A stretch of 16,010 bases of DNA, from positions 1 to 16,010 of the forward strand of contig PXES01000216.1 in NCBI GenBank assembly GCA_003564655.1, given 5' to 3'. The position numbers and the translations under genes are program-made. Origin of the DNA: Paracoccaceae bacterium. GTDB lineage: Bacteria > Pseudomonadota > Alphaproteobacteria > Rhodobacterales > Rhodobacteraceae. Position 1 is the first letter of the stretch, and each line of letters begins with the position of its first letter. Positions 12,001 through 16,010 of this stretch are shown here, piece after piece. The notes beneath the pieces are model-generated. The model did not search any database and had not been told where the DNA came from. It worked only from the letters and a program-made list of their open reading frames with translations.

Positions 12001-14464
12001 GGGCGAAACCATTGGTGCTGGCACGGGCGCGCGCGGGGTGAGCCTGCTTGCGAGCATCAACCCCCGCGATCTGACGCTCGACCAGCGCGTGGCGCTGGTG
12101 ACCGCCGAGCGCGATGATCTGCTGCTGACCGTCGGTCCGGTCCGCGCGCTGCCCGACATGACGTCTGAGGCACAGGCGGCCTTTGACTCGGCGGTCGCGC
12201 TTGGGCTCGACGCGCCGGGGAGCGAGATCGAATTGCTGCTCGGCGCGGAATTCGACGATCTCTCGGCCGTCCAGCAGGCCGCGCTCGATGCGGCGGCGCT
12301 GCGGCTTGTCGAACCGGAAAACCTGCTCCTGACGATCCTGAGCAAGCGCCCGCTGAATTTCGATGCCGAGACCGACCTCAATGTCAGCGTGCCCGATGTA
12401 TCCGACCCGAATAATCGCGATATCGGTGGCGTCTTCCTCGCCTCGCGCGGCGGCGCGCGTCTGGGCGTGATCGACACATTCGGCGATACAAGGATCAAGG
12501 TGCGGCGTGATATCGTGAATGTCGCAGGCGCGCCGCCGCTCAGCACTGGCAATCTGATCCTCGAGGCCGCCAAGGGGGGTATCGCGTCCGAGGCCGCGCC
12601 GCTCAATCTGGGCCTGAAGCCGGGCGCCACGACCACGGCCCGCGCGCAGGACGGGGTGTTCATCACGTTCATCGAGAGCGGCCTGATCGACACGGTCTTC
12701 TCGCCTCAGCAGGTGCGTCTGACCGCCGAGGACTCGATCTTCAACGCCAATAATGACCGGCTGATCAATATCCTGAGCAACGAGGTCGATCTGCAGGCGG
12801 GTACTGGGCGGATCGGCACTGCCGGCAACGCGTTGAATGTGGGCGTAACGCCCGGCGGCGAGATCACGGCCGAGGCCGCAGGGGGCATCAATCTTTTCGG
12901 CCCGGTTGATGCGCGTTTTGTCATCGGCGCGGTCACCGCCGGGGGGGTGGTGCAACTGACCGCCGTGGCGGACGCGATCATCACCAATGTCATCACCACC
13001 GCCGCGTTCGAGGATGTGGTCTTCGTGACGGCGGGCGGGCGCATTCTGGCCAATAGCGAGGATGCCGACGAGGACCGCGTCGATATCACTGCCACGGCGC
13101 CCGGGGCTGGTGTGGTGCTCGACGGCGCGCTGGGGATCGGCGACGCCAGCTACCGCGAGAACCAGCGCGTCGCGCCGCCCGACCCGATCCGCATCGACAC
13201 CAACCGCGTGCGTGCCACAAGCGCTGCCGGCGCGATCTATCTCGACGGGCTGTCGGATCTGGACGCATCGGAGTTCGAAGCGCCCGAGGGCGGGATCTTC
13301 GTGACGGTCGATGGTAGCCTCGGGATCACCTCGGCGGCAAGCGGCGGCCGCCAGCGGTTTGAAGCGCGCGACGATCTGCGCTTCGGCGATTTGGTGACTT
13401 TGGGCCTGCCTGATGATGCGGGCGATGTCACGGCAATCGCGCTCGGCGGGTCGATGACCGGCGGCAATGCCACGGCCAACGGAACCGCATTGCTTGGGGG
13501 CAATGGGGTTGCCTTCGACGCTGTCGAGGGCGGGGTGCATGCGCGCGTCTTCTCGACCGGCGATATCACTGGCGGGCGGCTCGCCGCGGGCGATCTGGTC
13601 GAGGCGGTGGCCGGGTTTGACGGCGGGCAGGGCGATCTGGCGATTGACGAGATTGCGGGCCGCAATGTCTCGCTGCAGGCGACAGACCAGTTGCAGGTCG
13701 GCGATCTGAGCGTGGCGGAGTTCGTCTCGCTGCGTGCCGATGATGTCGCCGCGGCGATCCGTCAGATGCCTGCCGATGCCGCACCGCTGGTCTTCGTGCT
13801 CTCTGGGCCTGCGGATATCGAAGGCTCGCTCGCGGCGCTCGAGGCCGCGACAGCGCTGCCTGAAGGTGTCAGCGGGGCCGCGCTGCAAGACTTCCTGATC
13901 GACGGGGTGACGGGCCGGGTGGCGACATTGGGCGAGGTGACTGTCGATGCTCCGGCAGGGTTGCAGATGCCCGAGCTTCGCGTGGTCGATGGCAGCATCC
14001 TCACCACCGCGAGGCAGGTCACAGTTGAGACGGCAGAGGTTCCCGGTTCGCTGTATCTGGAAACGCCCGATCAGGCCGTGCTTGCCGACAACCGTTCGCC
14101 CACCCCCCGCGCGACCCCGCCCAGCAATGTGCAACTGCACTATGAAGATCGCGAATTCGCCCTCTCGCTCGATGGTGACCGGACCATTACCTCTGCCTTT
14201 GTCGTTGTCTTTGACGAGACGGTGCGCGTCACCGACGAACAGGGCAATCTGCCCTTTGACGGGATCAGCCTCGTGCGCGACACCGTGCGCAACATGCGCC
14301 GGAGCGATGATCCGATCGCGCGCATCGACTTCGTCACGGTTATTGGCGACCATGTGGACGAGGAAGACGTGCTCGACATTGACGGTGTAGCGGTGCAGAT
14401 CGACGGGGTTCCTTACAACATATTCGTGCTTGGCGACGGCCCGGCAGTGCTGTTGCAACAATAG
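2..14464 (+). CDS. Giant TpsA-type filamentous adhesin, LktA/FHA-like (5' partial)
   Basis: This is the secreted partner of a two-partner (type Vb) system: a surface-exposed or released fibrous protein likely to act in adhesion, biofilm or contact with other cells. The frame is open from base 2 to the TAG at 14462-14464, giving 4,820 visible codons. The GTG at 26 is an internal valine codon, not a start; residue numbers used here nevertheless count it as 1. Residues 1-2287 hold about 36 Ala/Gly/Val-rich repeats with the pattern T-x-A-x-I/V, then A-x-V, then V-x-V-x-A. A helical stretch (about 2459-2795), beta-rich shaft, YW helical module (about 3782-3950) and acidic C-terminus (4700-4812) follow. 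Only four cysteines occur, in two close pairs. There are no RTX nonapeptides, no terminal autotransporter barrel and no recognisable toxin or enzyme domain. The transporter gene lies 56 bases downstream. The signal peptide and TPS domain must lie to the left of the window. The two-partner class is secure; the ligand and role are unknown. Confidence 0.93.
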   Translation, partial: VTAATPEGVSLRAGGVLALESAAQVSAAVEADAQAVGEEGTEEAEVAIGAAVGINLVRASNEARLGRGEHESDGLIVTALQGKDSEDEEVNRISVTATSGAGATGVGVAGALALNVLSQTTVAEIREDARVDAGAGEVRIGVGAATEVSARAEPVDDGAAGGDVGVGASVALSTILSETRAELADDAVLMGGSGLDVAADSRLDTTTRAAAGAEGGVAVDASVALVLLDQRTIAHVGAGAGLAMPGGVRVRATSAGAHSAESQGENEGGSVGVGASAALIFGIGSRDGGVLSNTSVTRASVARDVTAASLRVTAEADRSYDAHASATAGGGVFDDVNEAVNPDTGGTATSADRLEQTESFQRDQDGQDNENAKVTVAAAAGIAAAKDRVEAELANVSVTLDDDLVVSARNETGMATSGSGLASDPQSKVGIGVGVGLGILDNTTRARIAEGARVMRAGDVTVTALSRENAGDDYRSRLTALGLAGASGKEVSVAGALAVAISVGRTEAHIGDTVRIDADGAVAVGVENMSHLSAKAWGASVSTGGVAVGGSIAVVVSDKDYEAAVGAGAEITAEGLSVTAENQRIDSPPVFNVANFDELADTVEDLPNRKLFGDSNYYVEAIGGAGGDGAAVQGSFGGMVFNDRLAASVGASLSGGPGAVTEIDAGDGDVTISANADFLAEGIAGALSISTGSAAVGLSSTVVVSSGTTLARLADNTRISGAASFAATAQARQDYRIVGVGASGASRAGVAGVATVVTSTNRAEALIGRNASVAVNGAGAVTLTADNDFDILSIAAGLGAGGKAGVGGGVTTAVIDNVTRAAIADAGSAAQATRIDAAGETRIAASAAVTGETFSAAGGAAGAVGAAVSSGVYVLGTRTEARIGRFAQVGTAFDAGRIQVTAEDSNELLAISGSAAFGGKAGVGAGVGVVVLNRETLAEVAEDAFLRAGDIRVSAQGHDDLQAIAAGLAIGGKAGLAGAVNVYSTTTTTRARIGQRADVLADGNVAVLADGTTTLDMIEGGAGGGTVGFGASVGVAVLDSTTEAQIAGNAQVTALGNRSAQDYVADYDSSLTSYGSGDATTGFDGGAFDSPDDDPNTAFEGTSTADLRAQGLDLISRRRDSAPQIASARGVIVNAANAIEMRALSVGFGAGGLAASLSAGVPVITTRTAAQIGAGAGINQHAGAAATQQDVVVAAASDVYTLNASGAVAIGSGAAGAGVSVAVANTETVAEVADGATMAADGNVAVMANARHDMVGLGAAGAVDISGVSLALAGGVNVLDLTSTTRAELGGTTVAQGNVAVEADDSVRSAVVAGALAAGSAGAGAAVSVVNLKREVTARISADADVSAFGNRGTQRIFTGDDFESTRATSRGINVLANSAQGSFTLAAAGTLGGTAVSGVVALNLMDVNTTASVGDGAALNTANDNVGANAAQDIAVTARDSTVTAVAAGGVAIGVGAGLAGAVDVGLFKNTTAAFIGDDVTAAAARDVRVAGLAHRAGESHVISAAGGIVGVAAGVAVYSYGDGVTPGGEADENISDATEDGGVDFGALVSNAQENARSDEVSGLVADSDDERVRDTAAAMQASREAIDLEGAASALDIPAGTSANIGRADIMAGGTAGVQSHEAIDVSLTTGAAAVGLVGIGAGVTVLNVDTGSTAQVQGAAEITAEGDAVIRASSLHSLRSVQLAGAAGFSTAVSADVGIVTNKSRTRALVTGADILADGDVKVAAIAERTVNLDGFGVSFGGTAAIGASVAIAEIGGVVEAHVSEGARIGSAADKAGSVAVTAGADDSIDVYALAAGGGIGAAAQGALARATISPEVRAIVDNAMLAVENQAEIAATATSRVDAEAEGFALAGLLAAGGSLAEARTTTTVQTRLRNGAVVDAGSLRLAAQVTTPTVSATTSASSGALVGISATRADARNDSQATAQVSGATLSTTGAVEVEATSLTRQTAFASGLAGGVAAVGLSSARARSDNVTHAIIGDVVMTAGSLTIRATGDDDNTAQVTSGSGGVIAGSAAEAETRANSNPRAAAESGAYTLTVAGQTKIHAAQTNRFLGRVDSRQASLAGKSGSALDHRVTSTVDAYLGAGVTLNARDLDLRARNVTLNTFLPLTSEGEPVQNIDSVSAGLADFPAGGGVVTVVHDTSAEIGDDATVHLDSLAQGLSRADIEAFNDIRIAQRARLDSGGAIAVASAELVADVSATAAVRIGESADLALARGDIRIAAASNAAGDLRAASTTYGFAGAPSGRADITYTGDDRVEIGGNARVQATEGTSPVSGSDPSSGTVTISAGRSLEGAESAFDFNATIDLFNKTAIAIPTAPNPRVTMTNSALVSLAPTNDVLRGVRAAGDITVNASRGRISASAIGTGKDIYREGLAKAASAASNLFGEGDVTFDYRGGTVSTSGGTATARIDGRLETGIQRLKTLTVRYVEEDCDPAVFSCHRIDLGDNIDFSISGPNPVGTEILNRLEELEILIDEYAADPIARPAFQNEIRFLQDKLVALGLGTFENGEFQPGAFAGPSPRAALLQAASENEADIGELLGGLRLAAAAGIGTLFEDSTEVLQSVYGLVDDGEGSLTFGIAPNFDQTLSQIASISTYDAENDTQFALRNAAISAYLSGQAAVGALVATRTEIEVLRTQISERLDEIRDAQSERAEALIGGNQAAADAQQTTIDTARSQLAGLLGNLQSEIGNFETHEANARSSADLLATRTNALLNSLPAAEDNDDLAADNAIRDALRLFVAGDQPGAPPAQTGPLRRIELAAASLQDFHSSELAPRFPEIEALITQLQAPETDGGTVGGSNSLGQFIGLISARTVSFADNIVAAQTASDERDLPLAFTIDVDDTFARLGNLAINAGRLQGSGDLRAPGDASIRIVNETANTLRLGNLVIPGLEAGNLRFNGALVNSNADINQLNPAGTVATFDDIVTRQFSSRGSVEILSNYNPEDSVYFNEFSSLTQLNQRRVAPDIILSTGKRIENPLGAVKLDSAAGNIFINGRIDAGSLEILARNGDFVASYVNDFFHIGGDPANFNTPTDGREAGPGITANGSISIAARFLNINSIIQSGIAEWSLTLGEDFSLTASASELGLDEAELNAIIEQRLAGADEDDLPTTLTSRFGPEIRLNFERLGIDPEELAEAIEQYREELEVDPSADPIRVFTIDGQAQQVNLRDLLSGGATVRLEFDRAAAEQIVSATDYGGEGLFGVIASAGDNIGAAFDAANQRFLVNGASVRGGFIQILGQIMNTAPPETAPDGTVTRHFGQLNVLDGYGTIDINNASDLPVVLRNLNTGDDPSGTGRGTEGRIEITDVVGVDRTNPTDPIVSIRRTTYTRDYAPGAASGTVRILEELGTIDNVDGTFVQTGAGTSFTGGDRSATYQPEDNQRYVWTTGARYRAEATLKVERDAFLNISALSFNEIESIQDIIGPVELEIRRLPDATYMSSQRTVTGIDDISFAENGIVINRDPTTIDNDDPAIGDFEEGTFSYLTREILEKVGSSSKCNWFTVCVVSKQTDTYELTQFYVTITTNSLRADHPIGVNFIGQNEGAISVASQGDVVLTSNILNPMAGVSISAAGDGASIIQGNAAAEIRARDIDLAAGGSIGAATDTITPGAPQDAPLAVNLTRAGEGAGQLRAIAGNGNVAISARSDLLVDRVTAGGSPFDGAGRIDLETLGAIRATSDDTLIQAARVALEARGGGITGEGASDNLRVNTGFSLAREFGDPEENAALADGPRFGLSATASGDILIEAGVWEQNSEGTMLVDQVVSLGGDVRLQAPGQILDNNPVETIDQRTYDALLGLWDSLGLLETDPDAGITSTNNADKQENAIRGFESAVEQNYRRYWLIRSEQTDQNGPEFEGGAVYDPDFEVQILPGTAEFAALDQPFRDQARDQGLPEPEIDAFVAGRIESLERERTEDFHSLHAEVGDLTASFDPGFAFTASPDERAQITQGAVWTERELAFALSPGALKTVTGTNPVLKEPNVAGRSVDLVAGLGMGETIGAGTGARGVSLLASINPRDLTLDQRVALVTAERDDLLLTVGPVRALPDMTSEAQAAFDSAVALGLDAPGSEIELLLGAEFDDLSAVQQAALDAAALRLVEPENLLLTILSKRPLNFDAETDLNVSVPDVSDPNNRDIGGVFLASRGGARLGVIDTFGDTRIKVRRDIVNVAGAPPLSTGNLILEAAKGGIASEAAPLNLGLKPGATTTARAQDGVFITFIESGLIDTVFSPQQVRLTAEDSIFNANNDRLINILSNEVDLQAGTGRIGTAGNALNVGVTPGGEITAEAAGGINLFGPVDARFVIGAVTAGGVVQLTAVADAIITNVITTAAFEDVVFVTAGGRILANSEDADEDRVDITATAPGAGVVLDGALGIGDASYRENQRVAPPDPIRIDTNRVRATSAAGAIYLDGLSDLDASEFEAPEGGIFVTVDGSLGITSAASGGRQRFEARDDLRFGDLVTLGLPDDAGDVTAIALGGSMTGGNATANGTALLGGNGVAFDAVEGGVHARVFSTGDITGGRLAAGDLVEAVAGFDGGQGDLAIDEIAGRNVSLQATDQLQVGDLSVAEFVSLRADDVAAAIRQMPADAAPLVFVLSGPADIEGSLAALEAATALPEGVSGAALQDFLIDGVTGRVATLGEVTVDAPAGLQMPELRVVDGSILTTARQVTVETAEVPGSLYLETPDQAVLADNRSPTPRATPPSNVQLHYEDREFALSLDGDRTITSAFVVVFDETVRVTDEQGNLPFDGISLVRDTVRNMRRSDDPIARIDFVTVIGDHVDEEDVLDIDGVAVQIDGVPYNIFVLGDGPAVLLQQ
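957..1125 (+). other. Acidic irregular insert in repeat array (residues ~311-367)
   Basis: Here the repeat pattern breaks for about 55 residues. The insert is rich in Asp, Glu, Gln and Asn, with segments such as FDDVNEAVNPDTGG and QRDQDGQDNENAK, and has no alternating hydrophobic pattern. It probably loops out of the shaft. The repeats resume with TVAAAAGIAAAKD. Confidence 0.5.
1748..1866 (+). other. Non-repeat insert in repeat array (residues ~575-613)
   Basis: About 40 residues replace the usual variable loop between two repeat strands. They include VFNVANFDELADTVEDL and KLFGDSNYYVEAIGG. The insert contains aromatic residues (Phe, Tyr) that are rare in the surrounding Ala/Gly/Val repeats, so it may be a small exposed decoration on the fibre. 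Function is unknown. Confidence 0.45.
3167..3397 (+). other. Asp/Gly/Ser-rich insert after GNR motif (residues ~1048-1124)
   Basis: After the repeat strand AQVTALGNR, the protein leaves the repeat pattern for about 70 residues rich in Asp, Ser, Gly and Thr, including FDGGAFDSPDDDPN. It then has an Arg-rich turn (ISRRRDS) and rejoins with a strand ARGVIVNAANAIEMRA. The shared GNR-x-x-Q entry with the insert near 4049 suggests a recurring way of adding loops to the shaft. The acidic loop might bind divalent cations, which is speculation. Confidence 0.45.
4049..4132 (+). other. Short insert after GNR motif (residues ~1342-1369)
   Basis: The repeat strand ADVSAFGNR is followed by an irregular stretch of about 25 residues (RIFTGDDFESTRATSRG) before the repeat resumes with INVLANS. 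It is a shorter version of the insert near 3167, starting with the same GNR-x-x-Q junction. Confidence 0.4.
4562..4812 (+). other. Long acidic insert in repeat array (residues ~1513-1595)
   Basis: About 80 residues depart from the repeat pattern. First comes an acidic, Gly-rich part (GGEADENISDATEDGG), then a probably helical charged part with ALVSNAQENARSDEV and DTAAAMQASREAIDL. The repeats resume at about SANIGRADIMAGG. This is the largest interruption within the repeat block. It probably forms a protruding subdomain; function is unknown. Confidence 0.45.
6887..7399 (+). other. Post-repeat segment with first cysteine pair (residues ~2288-2458)
   Basis: The protein changes style after the last repeat (VTISAGR). 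This segment has beta-like stretches (ALVSLAPTNDVLRGVRAAGD), a short amphipathic helix (DIYREGLAKAASAASNLFG), and then VRYVEEDCDPAVFSCHRID. That last part contains cysteines 2430 and 2437, a C-x6-C pair likely to form a disulfide once outside the cell. From memory, a similar GKD-Y-RE-L segment follows the repeats in related LktA-type adhesins; this was not checked by search. Confidence 0.45.
7400..8410 (+). other. Alpha-helical / coiled-coil region (residues ~2459-2795)
   Basis: This stretch looks helical rather than beta. It starts with ILNRLEELEILIDEYA and RFLQDKLVALG. It continues through a long charged run from about residue 2620 to 2720 with a partial heptad pattern (TEIEVLRTQISERLDEI, ARSQLAGLLGNLQSEIG), and ends near FPEIEALITQLQA. 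Glycine and valine are much rarer than in the repeats, while Glu, Gln, Arg and Leu rise. Such a helical hairpin may form a hinge or a side arm between two beta shafts, or an oligomerisation point. The limits are approximate. Confidence 0.6.
8519..11368 (+). other. Beta-rich central shaft with second cysteine pair (residues ~2832-3781)
   Basis: Irregular beta-strand-rich sequence typical of the FHA/LktA fibre, with rungs such as LGNLAINAGRLQGSGDL, GAVKLDSAAGNIFINGRID, GSISIAARFLNINS and GAISVASQGDVVLTSNI. Aromatic and Asn residues are commoner than in the repeats, and the DNA is less GC-rich between about 8500 and 10700. Cysteines 3497 and 3503 (CNWFTVC) form the second close pair. A motif RYVWTTG at about 10168 and a stretch DHPIGVNFIG at about 10610 recall conserved spots in related adhesins, from memory only. 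Confidence 0.5.
9248..9490 (+). other. Acidic helical insert (residues ~3075-3155)
   Basis: Within the beta-rich shaft lies a run of about 80 residues that reads as two or three helices. It includes SELGLDEAELNAIIEQRLAG, FERLGIDPEELAEAIEQYRE and an acidic linker ADEDDLP. The two LGxDxxEL patterns (LGLDEAEL and LGIDPEEL) look like an internal duplication of a helix start. The beta pattern returns at IRVFTIDGQAQQVNL. Confidence 0.5.
11369..11870 (+). other. Charged helical module with YW centre (residues ~3782-3949)
   Basis: About 165 residues of likely helical sequence interrupt the shaft. They begin with IDQRTYDALLGLWDSLGLLE and continue through a heavily charged part with RRYWLIRSEQ (Tyr3838, Trp3839), then FEVQILPGTAEFAALDQPF and ESLERERTEDFHSLHAEVG. 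The Trp/Tyr content and paired charges are unlike the flanking shaft. From memory, LktA-type adhesins of proteobacteria carry a comparable LW-D plus YW-x-x-R segment at a similar distance from the C-terminus, so it is probably a conserved family domain. Its function is not known to me. Confidence 0.45.
11871..14086 (+). other. C-terminal beta-rich shaft with helical insert (residues ~3950-4687)
   Basis: Beta-solenoid-like rungs resume after the YW module: PNVAGRSVDLVAGLGMGETI, GVFLASRGGARLGVID, LNVGVTPGGEITAEAAGG, RNVSLQATDQLQVGDLSV. Between about 12060 and 12340 sits a helical insert with DLTLDQRVALVTAERDDL and LSAVQQAALDAAALRLVEPE. The later part shows G-D-V/I and A-x-G-D-L repeats typical of the distal shaft of secreted adhesins. 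No catalytic motif is seen. Confidence 0.45.
14087..14461 (+). other. Pro-rich linker and acidic C-terminal region (residues 4688-4812)
   Basis: A short linker (DNRSPTPRATPPSN, residues 4688-4701) separates the shaft from the last 110 residues. These read as a compact alpha/beta region: ALSLDGDRTITSAFVVVFDE, LVRDTVRNMRRSDDPIARID, DVLDIDGVAVQIDGVPYNIF. The protein ends VLLQQ. It has no terminal Phe and no barrel strands as in a classical autotransporter, no LPXTG-like sorting signal, and no terminal cysteine pair of the HMW1 anchoring kind. It may be a fibre cap or effector tip, or a part that keeps the protein at the surface. This is inference. Confidence 0.45.
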
Positions 14465-14520
14465 GCCGACAGCGCTCGGACTGACGGTGTGAGGGCCGTG
14501 ACGGAACGACAGGAGTGAGA
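14465..14520 (+). promoter_or_regulatory. 56-base intergenic gap between secreted partner and transporter
   Basis: This short gap joins the two partners. Apart from the ribosome binding site at its 3' end I see no convincing promoter boxes and no stable hairpin followed by a T run. Only a weak ACGG...CCGT pairing can be drawn at about 14484-14499. Read-through transcription from the adhesin gene into the transporter gene is therefore likely. Confidence 0.5.
14511..14515 (+). promoter_or_regulatory. Ribosome binding site of the transporter gene
   Basis: AGGAG lies five bases before the ATG at 14521. This supports that start over the second in-frame ATG at 14533, which is 17 bases from the site. 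Confidence 0.75.
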
Positions 14521-16010
14521 ATGCTGACAACGATGCATCGCTGGTCACGCGTGCGATTGTTCGGGGCCCTGTGTGTCGCTGTGCTGCTGGCGGTTCCGTC
14601 TGACGGCGTTGCACAGGGAGCCGACACGGCTGCGCGGGTGGCGACCGAGATCGAGCGGCGTATCGAGGACCTGGAGGCCGAGGCCCGATTGCGGACCGAG
14701 GGGCCGGGCGTTCTGACCGACCCGATCGAGCGCGCGGAACTGCCGCCCCCGGGTGGGCCGACATTTCCCTTGCGGGACGTTGTTTTCACCCCCGAATCCG
14801 CCTTTCTGAGCGACGCGCAGCTCGACCGTATCGCAGCGCGCTATGTCGGACAATCTGTCGATTTCCGACAGATTTCGATGCTGATCCGAGAGGTGAACGA
14901 CCTCTATGCCGAGAAGGGCGTCGTGACCGCCGCGGCAATTTTGCAGCCCCAGGATCTCGGTACTGGTACGCTGACCGTGACGTTGGTCGAGGGGCAGGTG
15001 GGTGTCGTCGCCGTCGCCGGTGCCGAGGATTTGCGCCAGGATTTCATCTTCAACCGGGTGCGCATCGCGCGTGGCACGACGGTTGATGTGCCGACCGCGT
15101 CCGAGGATATCGCGCGTTTCAACCAGACCCACCGCGCGCAACTGCGCCTCCTCTTGCAGCCCGGTGCGGCATTCGGCACCACCGATCTGGTCTTCGGTGT
15201 CACTGAACCCCCACGCCACTTCACCCAAGCCTATATCGACAATTCAGGTCAGGAATCCACGGGCGAGGTGACAGTCGGTGCGATCTATCGTCGCTACGGC
15301 CTGCTGGGAATCGATGACACACTGCTGGTGTTTCTCGAAGGGGCGCGCGGCAGCCGGGCCGGAACGTTGCGCTACGATTTCCCGGTTGGGGAATACGGCA
15401 CAAGGGTCAGCCTGAGCCATACCCAGACACGCACCCGGGTGATCGCGGGCGAAACGGAAGAATTGCGGATCCGTGGCCGGGCGCAATCGACGTCGCTGCT
15501 GCTCAGCCATCCCTTCCGCGCCGATGATCAGATGTTGGTCTCTGGCACCTTCTCTGTCTTTCGGGGTACGAACCGATCGACATCCGCAGACATGCCGCTG
15601 GTCGATACGCGGACACTGAAATTCGCGCCCGGCCTGCGCGCAGCTTATTCCGCAGAGGATTGGCGCGCCGAGGGGCAGATGCAACTCGTCCGAGCGACCG
15701 TGCAGGACCGGATTCTCGATGAGCGGGCGCGCTACAACATCATCACCGGCTCAGCTCAGGCCAGCTACCGGTTTCGCGATGACCTGACGCTGGTTGGACG
15801 CGGCGGCTTTCAATGGACCCGCGCCGACCTGTTGCCCGGCAGCCTGCTGTTTCAGATTGGCGGGCCAACCACAGTGCGGGGGTATCCCAGCGAGGGGATT
15901 GCCGGTGATCGGGGCTTCTACGGGAATATCGAGCTTTACCGCCCCTTCGATGCCTTCGACCGGTCGCATGACGGCTTCGGGTTCCTCGATTTCGGTCGGG
16001 TCTATTCCAC
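14521..16010 (+). CDS. TpsB outer-membrane transporter, FhaC/ShlB family (3' partial)
   Basis: This protein secretes the upstream adhesin across the outer membrane and may help it fold outside. The window holds 496 full codons with no stop; the family is usually about 550-590 residues, so the last barrel strands are missing. Residues 1-32 form a signal peptide with a basic start, a hydrophobic core (FGALCVAVLLAV) and a likely cut after GVAQ. Residues 35-60 are a charged helix (ARVATEIERRIEDLEAEAR), like the plug helix of FhaC, followed by a Pro-rich linker. Residues about 82-160 form a ShlB-type POTRA domain, with PLRDVVFTPESAFLS, then LIREVNDLYAEKGVVTAAAI, then QDLGTGTLTVTLVEGQV. A second POTRA is plausible at about 161-228. 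The barrel follows, carrying the family's VRGY motif at 452-455 within TTVRGYPSEGIAGDRGFYGN. The start is supported by AGGAG five bases upstream. It is probably co-transcribed with the adhesin. Confidence 0.95.
   Translation, partial: MLTTMHRWSRVRLFGALCVAVLLAVPSDGVAQGADTAARVATEIERRIEDLEAEARLRTEGPGVLTDPIERAELPPPGGPTFPLRDVVFTPESAFLSDAQLDRIAARYVGQSVDFRQISMLIREVNDLYAEKGVVTAAAILQPQDLGTGTLTVTLVEGQVGVVAVAGAEDLRQDFIFNRVRIARGTTVDVPTASEDIARFNQTHRAQLRLLLQPGAAFGTTDLVFGVTEPPRHFTQAYIDNSGQESTGEVTVGAIYRRYGLLGIDDTLLVFLEGARGSRAGTLRYDFPVGEYGTRVSLSHTQTRTRVIAGETEELRIRGRAQSTSLLLSHPFRADDQMLVSGTFSVFRGTNRSTSADMPLVDTRTLKFAPGLRAAYSAEDWRAEGQMQLVRATVQDRILDERARYNIITGSAQASYRFRDDLTLVGRGGFQWTRADLLPGSLLFQIGGPTTVRGYPSEGIAGDRGFYGNIELYRPFDAFDRSHDGFGFLDFGRVYS

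Noticed and set aside
2..14464. RTX (type I secretion) or classical autotransporter identity for the giant protein
   Set aside because: No GGxGxDxxx nonapeptide blocks are present, the C-terminus has no beta-barrel or terminal aromatic residue, and the adjacent gene is a dedicated TpsB transporter.
14484..14499. Possible terminator between the two genes
   Set aside because: Only a four-base imperfect stem can be drawn and no T run follows.
11051..14764. 1,237-codon open frame on the minus strand overlapping the end of the adhesin and start of the transporter
   Set aside because: It is Arg/His/Asp-rich without domains, spans the boundary of two convincing + strand genes and follows their codon bias in mirror. 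It is a GC-rich composition shadow.
14545..15228. 227-codon minus-strand open frame inside the transporter gene
   Set aside because: It lies opposite the clear signal peptide and POTRA domain of the transporter and has no recognisable features.

Overview
The window is a GC-rich (roughly two thirds G+C by eye) bacterial segment that holds almost nothing but a two-partner secretion (type Vb) locus on the + strand. Codon use, the GC-rich third codon positions and the protein style suggest a Gram-negative alphaproteobacterium, most plausibly of the Rhodobacterales (Paracoccus/Roseobacter type). The taxon is inferred from composition and memory of similar proteins; no marker gene is present.

Layout. 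Bases 2-14464 are one uninterrupted reading frame that is already open at the left edge. It encodes at least 4,820 residues of a giant exported filamentous adhesin (TpsA partner) of the type often annotated 'leukotoxin LktA family filamentous adhesin'. Its signal peptide and TPS secretion domain are not in the window. After a 56-base gap with a good ribosome binding site, bases 14521-16010 encode the outer-membrane transporter (TpsB partner, FhaC/ShlB type). It has a signal peptide, an N-terminal helix and linker, one clear POTRA domain, and a beta-barrel carrying the VRGY motif. It runs off the right edge, lacking probably 60-90 residues.

Inside the giant protein, from N to C: (1) about 36 degenerate beta-helix-like repeats of about 60 residues (to about base 6886), interrupted by several acidic irregular inserts; (2) a conserved-looking segment with the first of two cysteine pairs (6887-7399); (3) a long alpha-helical, coiled-coil-like stretch (7400-8410); (4) a beta-rich, less repetitive, lower-GC part with a small acidic helical insert and the second cysteine pair (8519-11368); (5) a charged helical module with a YW centre (11369-11870); (6) more beta-rich shaft with one helical insert (11871-14086); (7) a short Pro-rich linker and a compact acidic C-terminal region (14087-14461).

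How it works together (family knowledge plus inference): the adhesin would cross the inner membrane by Sec, be recognised by the POTRA domains of the transporter through its missing N-terminal TPS domain, be threaded through the barrel and fold outside into a long fibre. The order A then B, the same strand and the 56-base gap suggest one transcript. No RNA genes, mobile elements, CRISPR, promoter or convincing terminator were seen. The many long open frames on the opposite strand are composition shadows.
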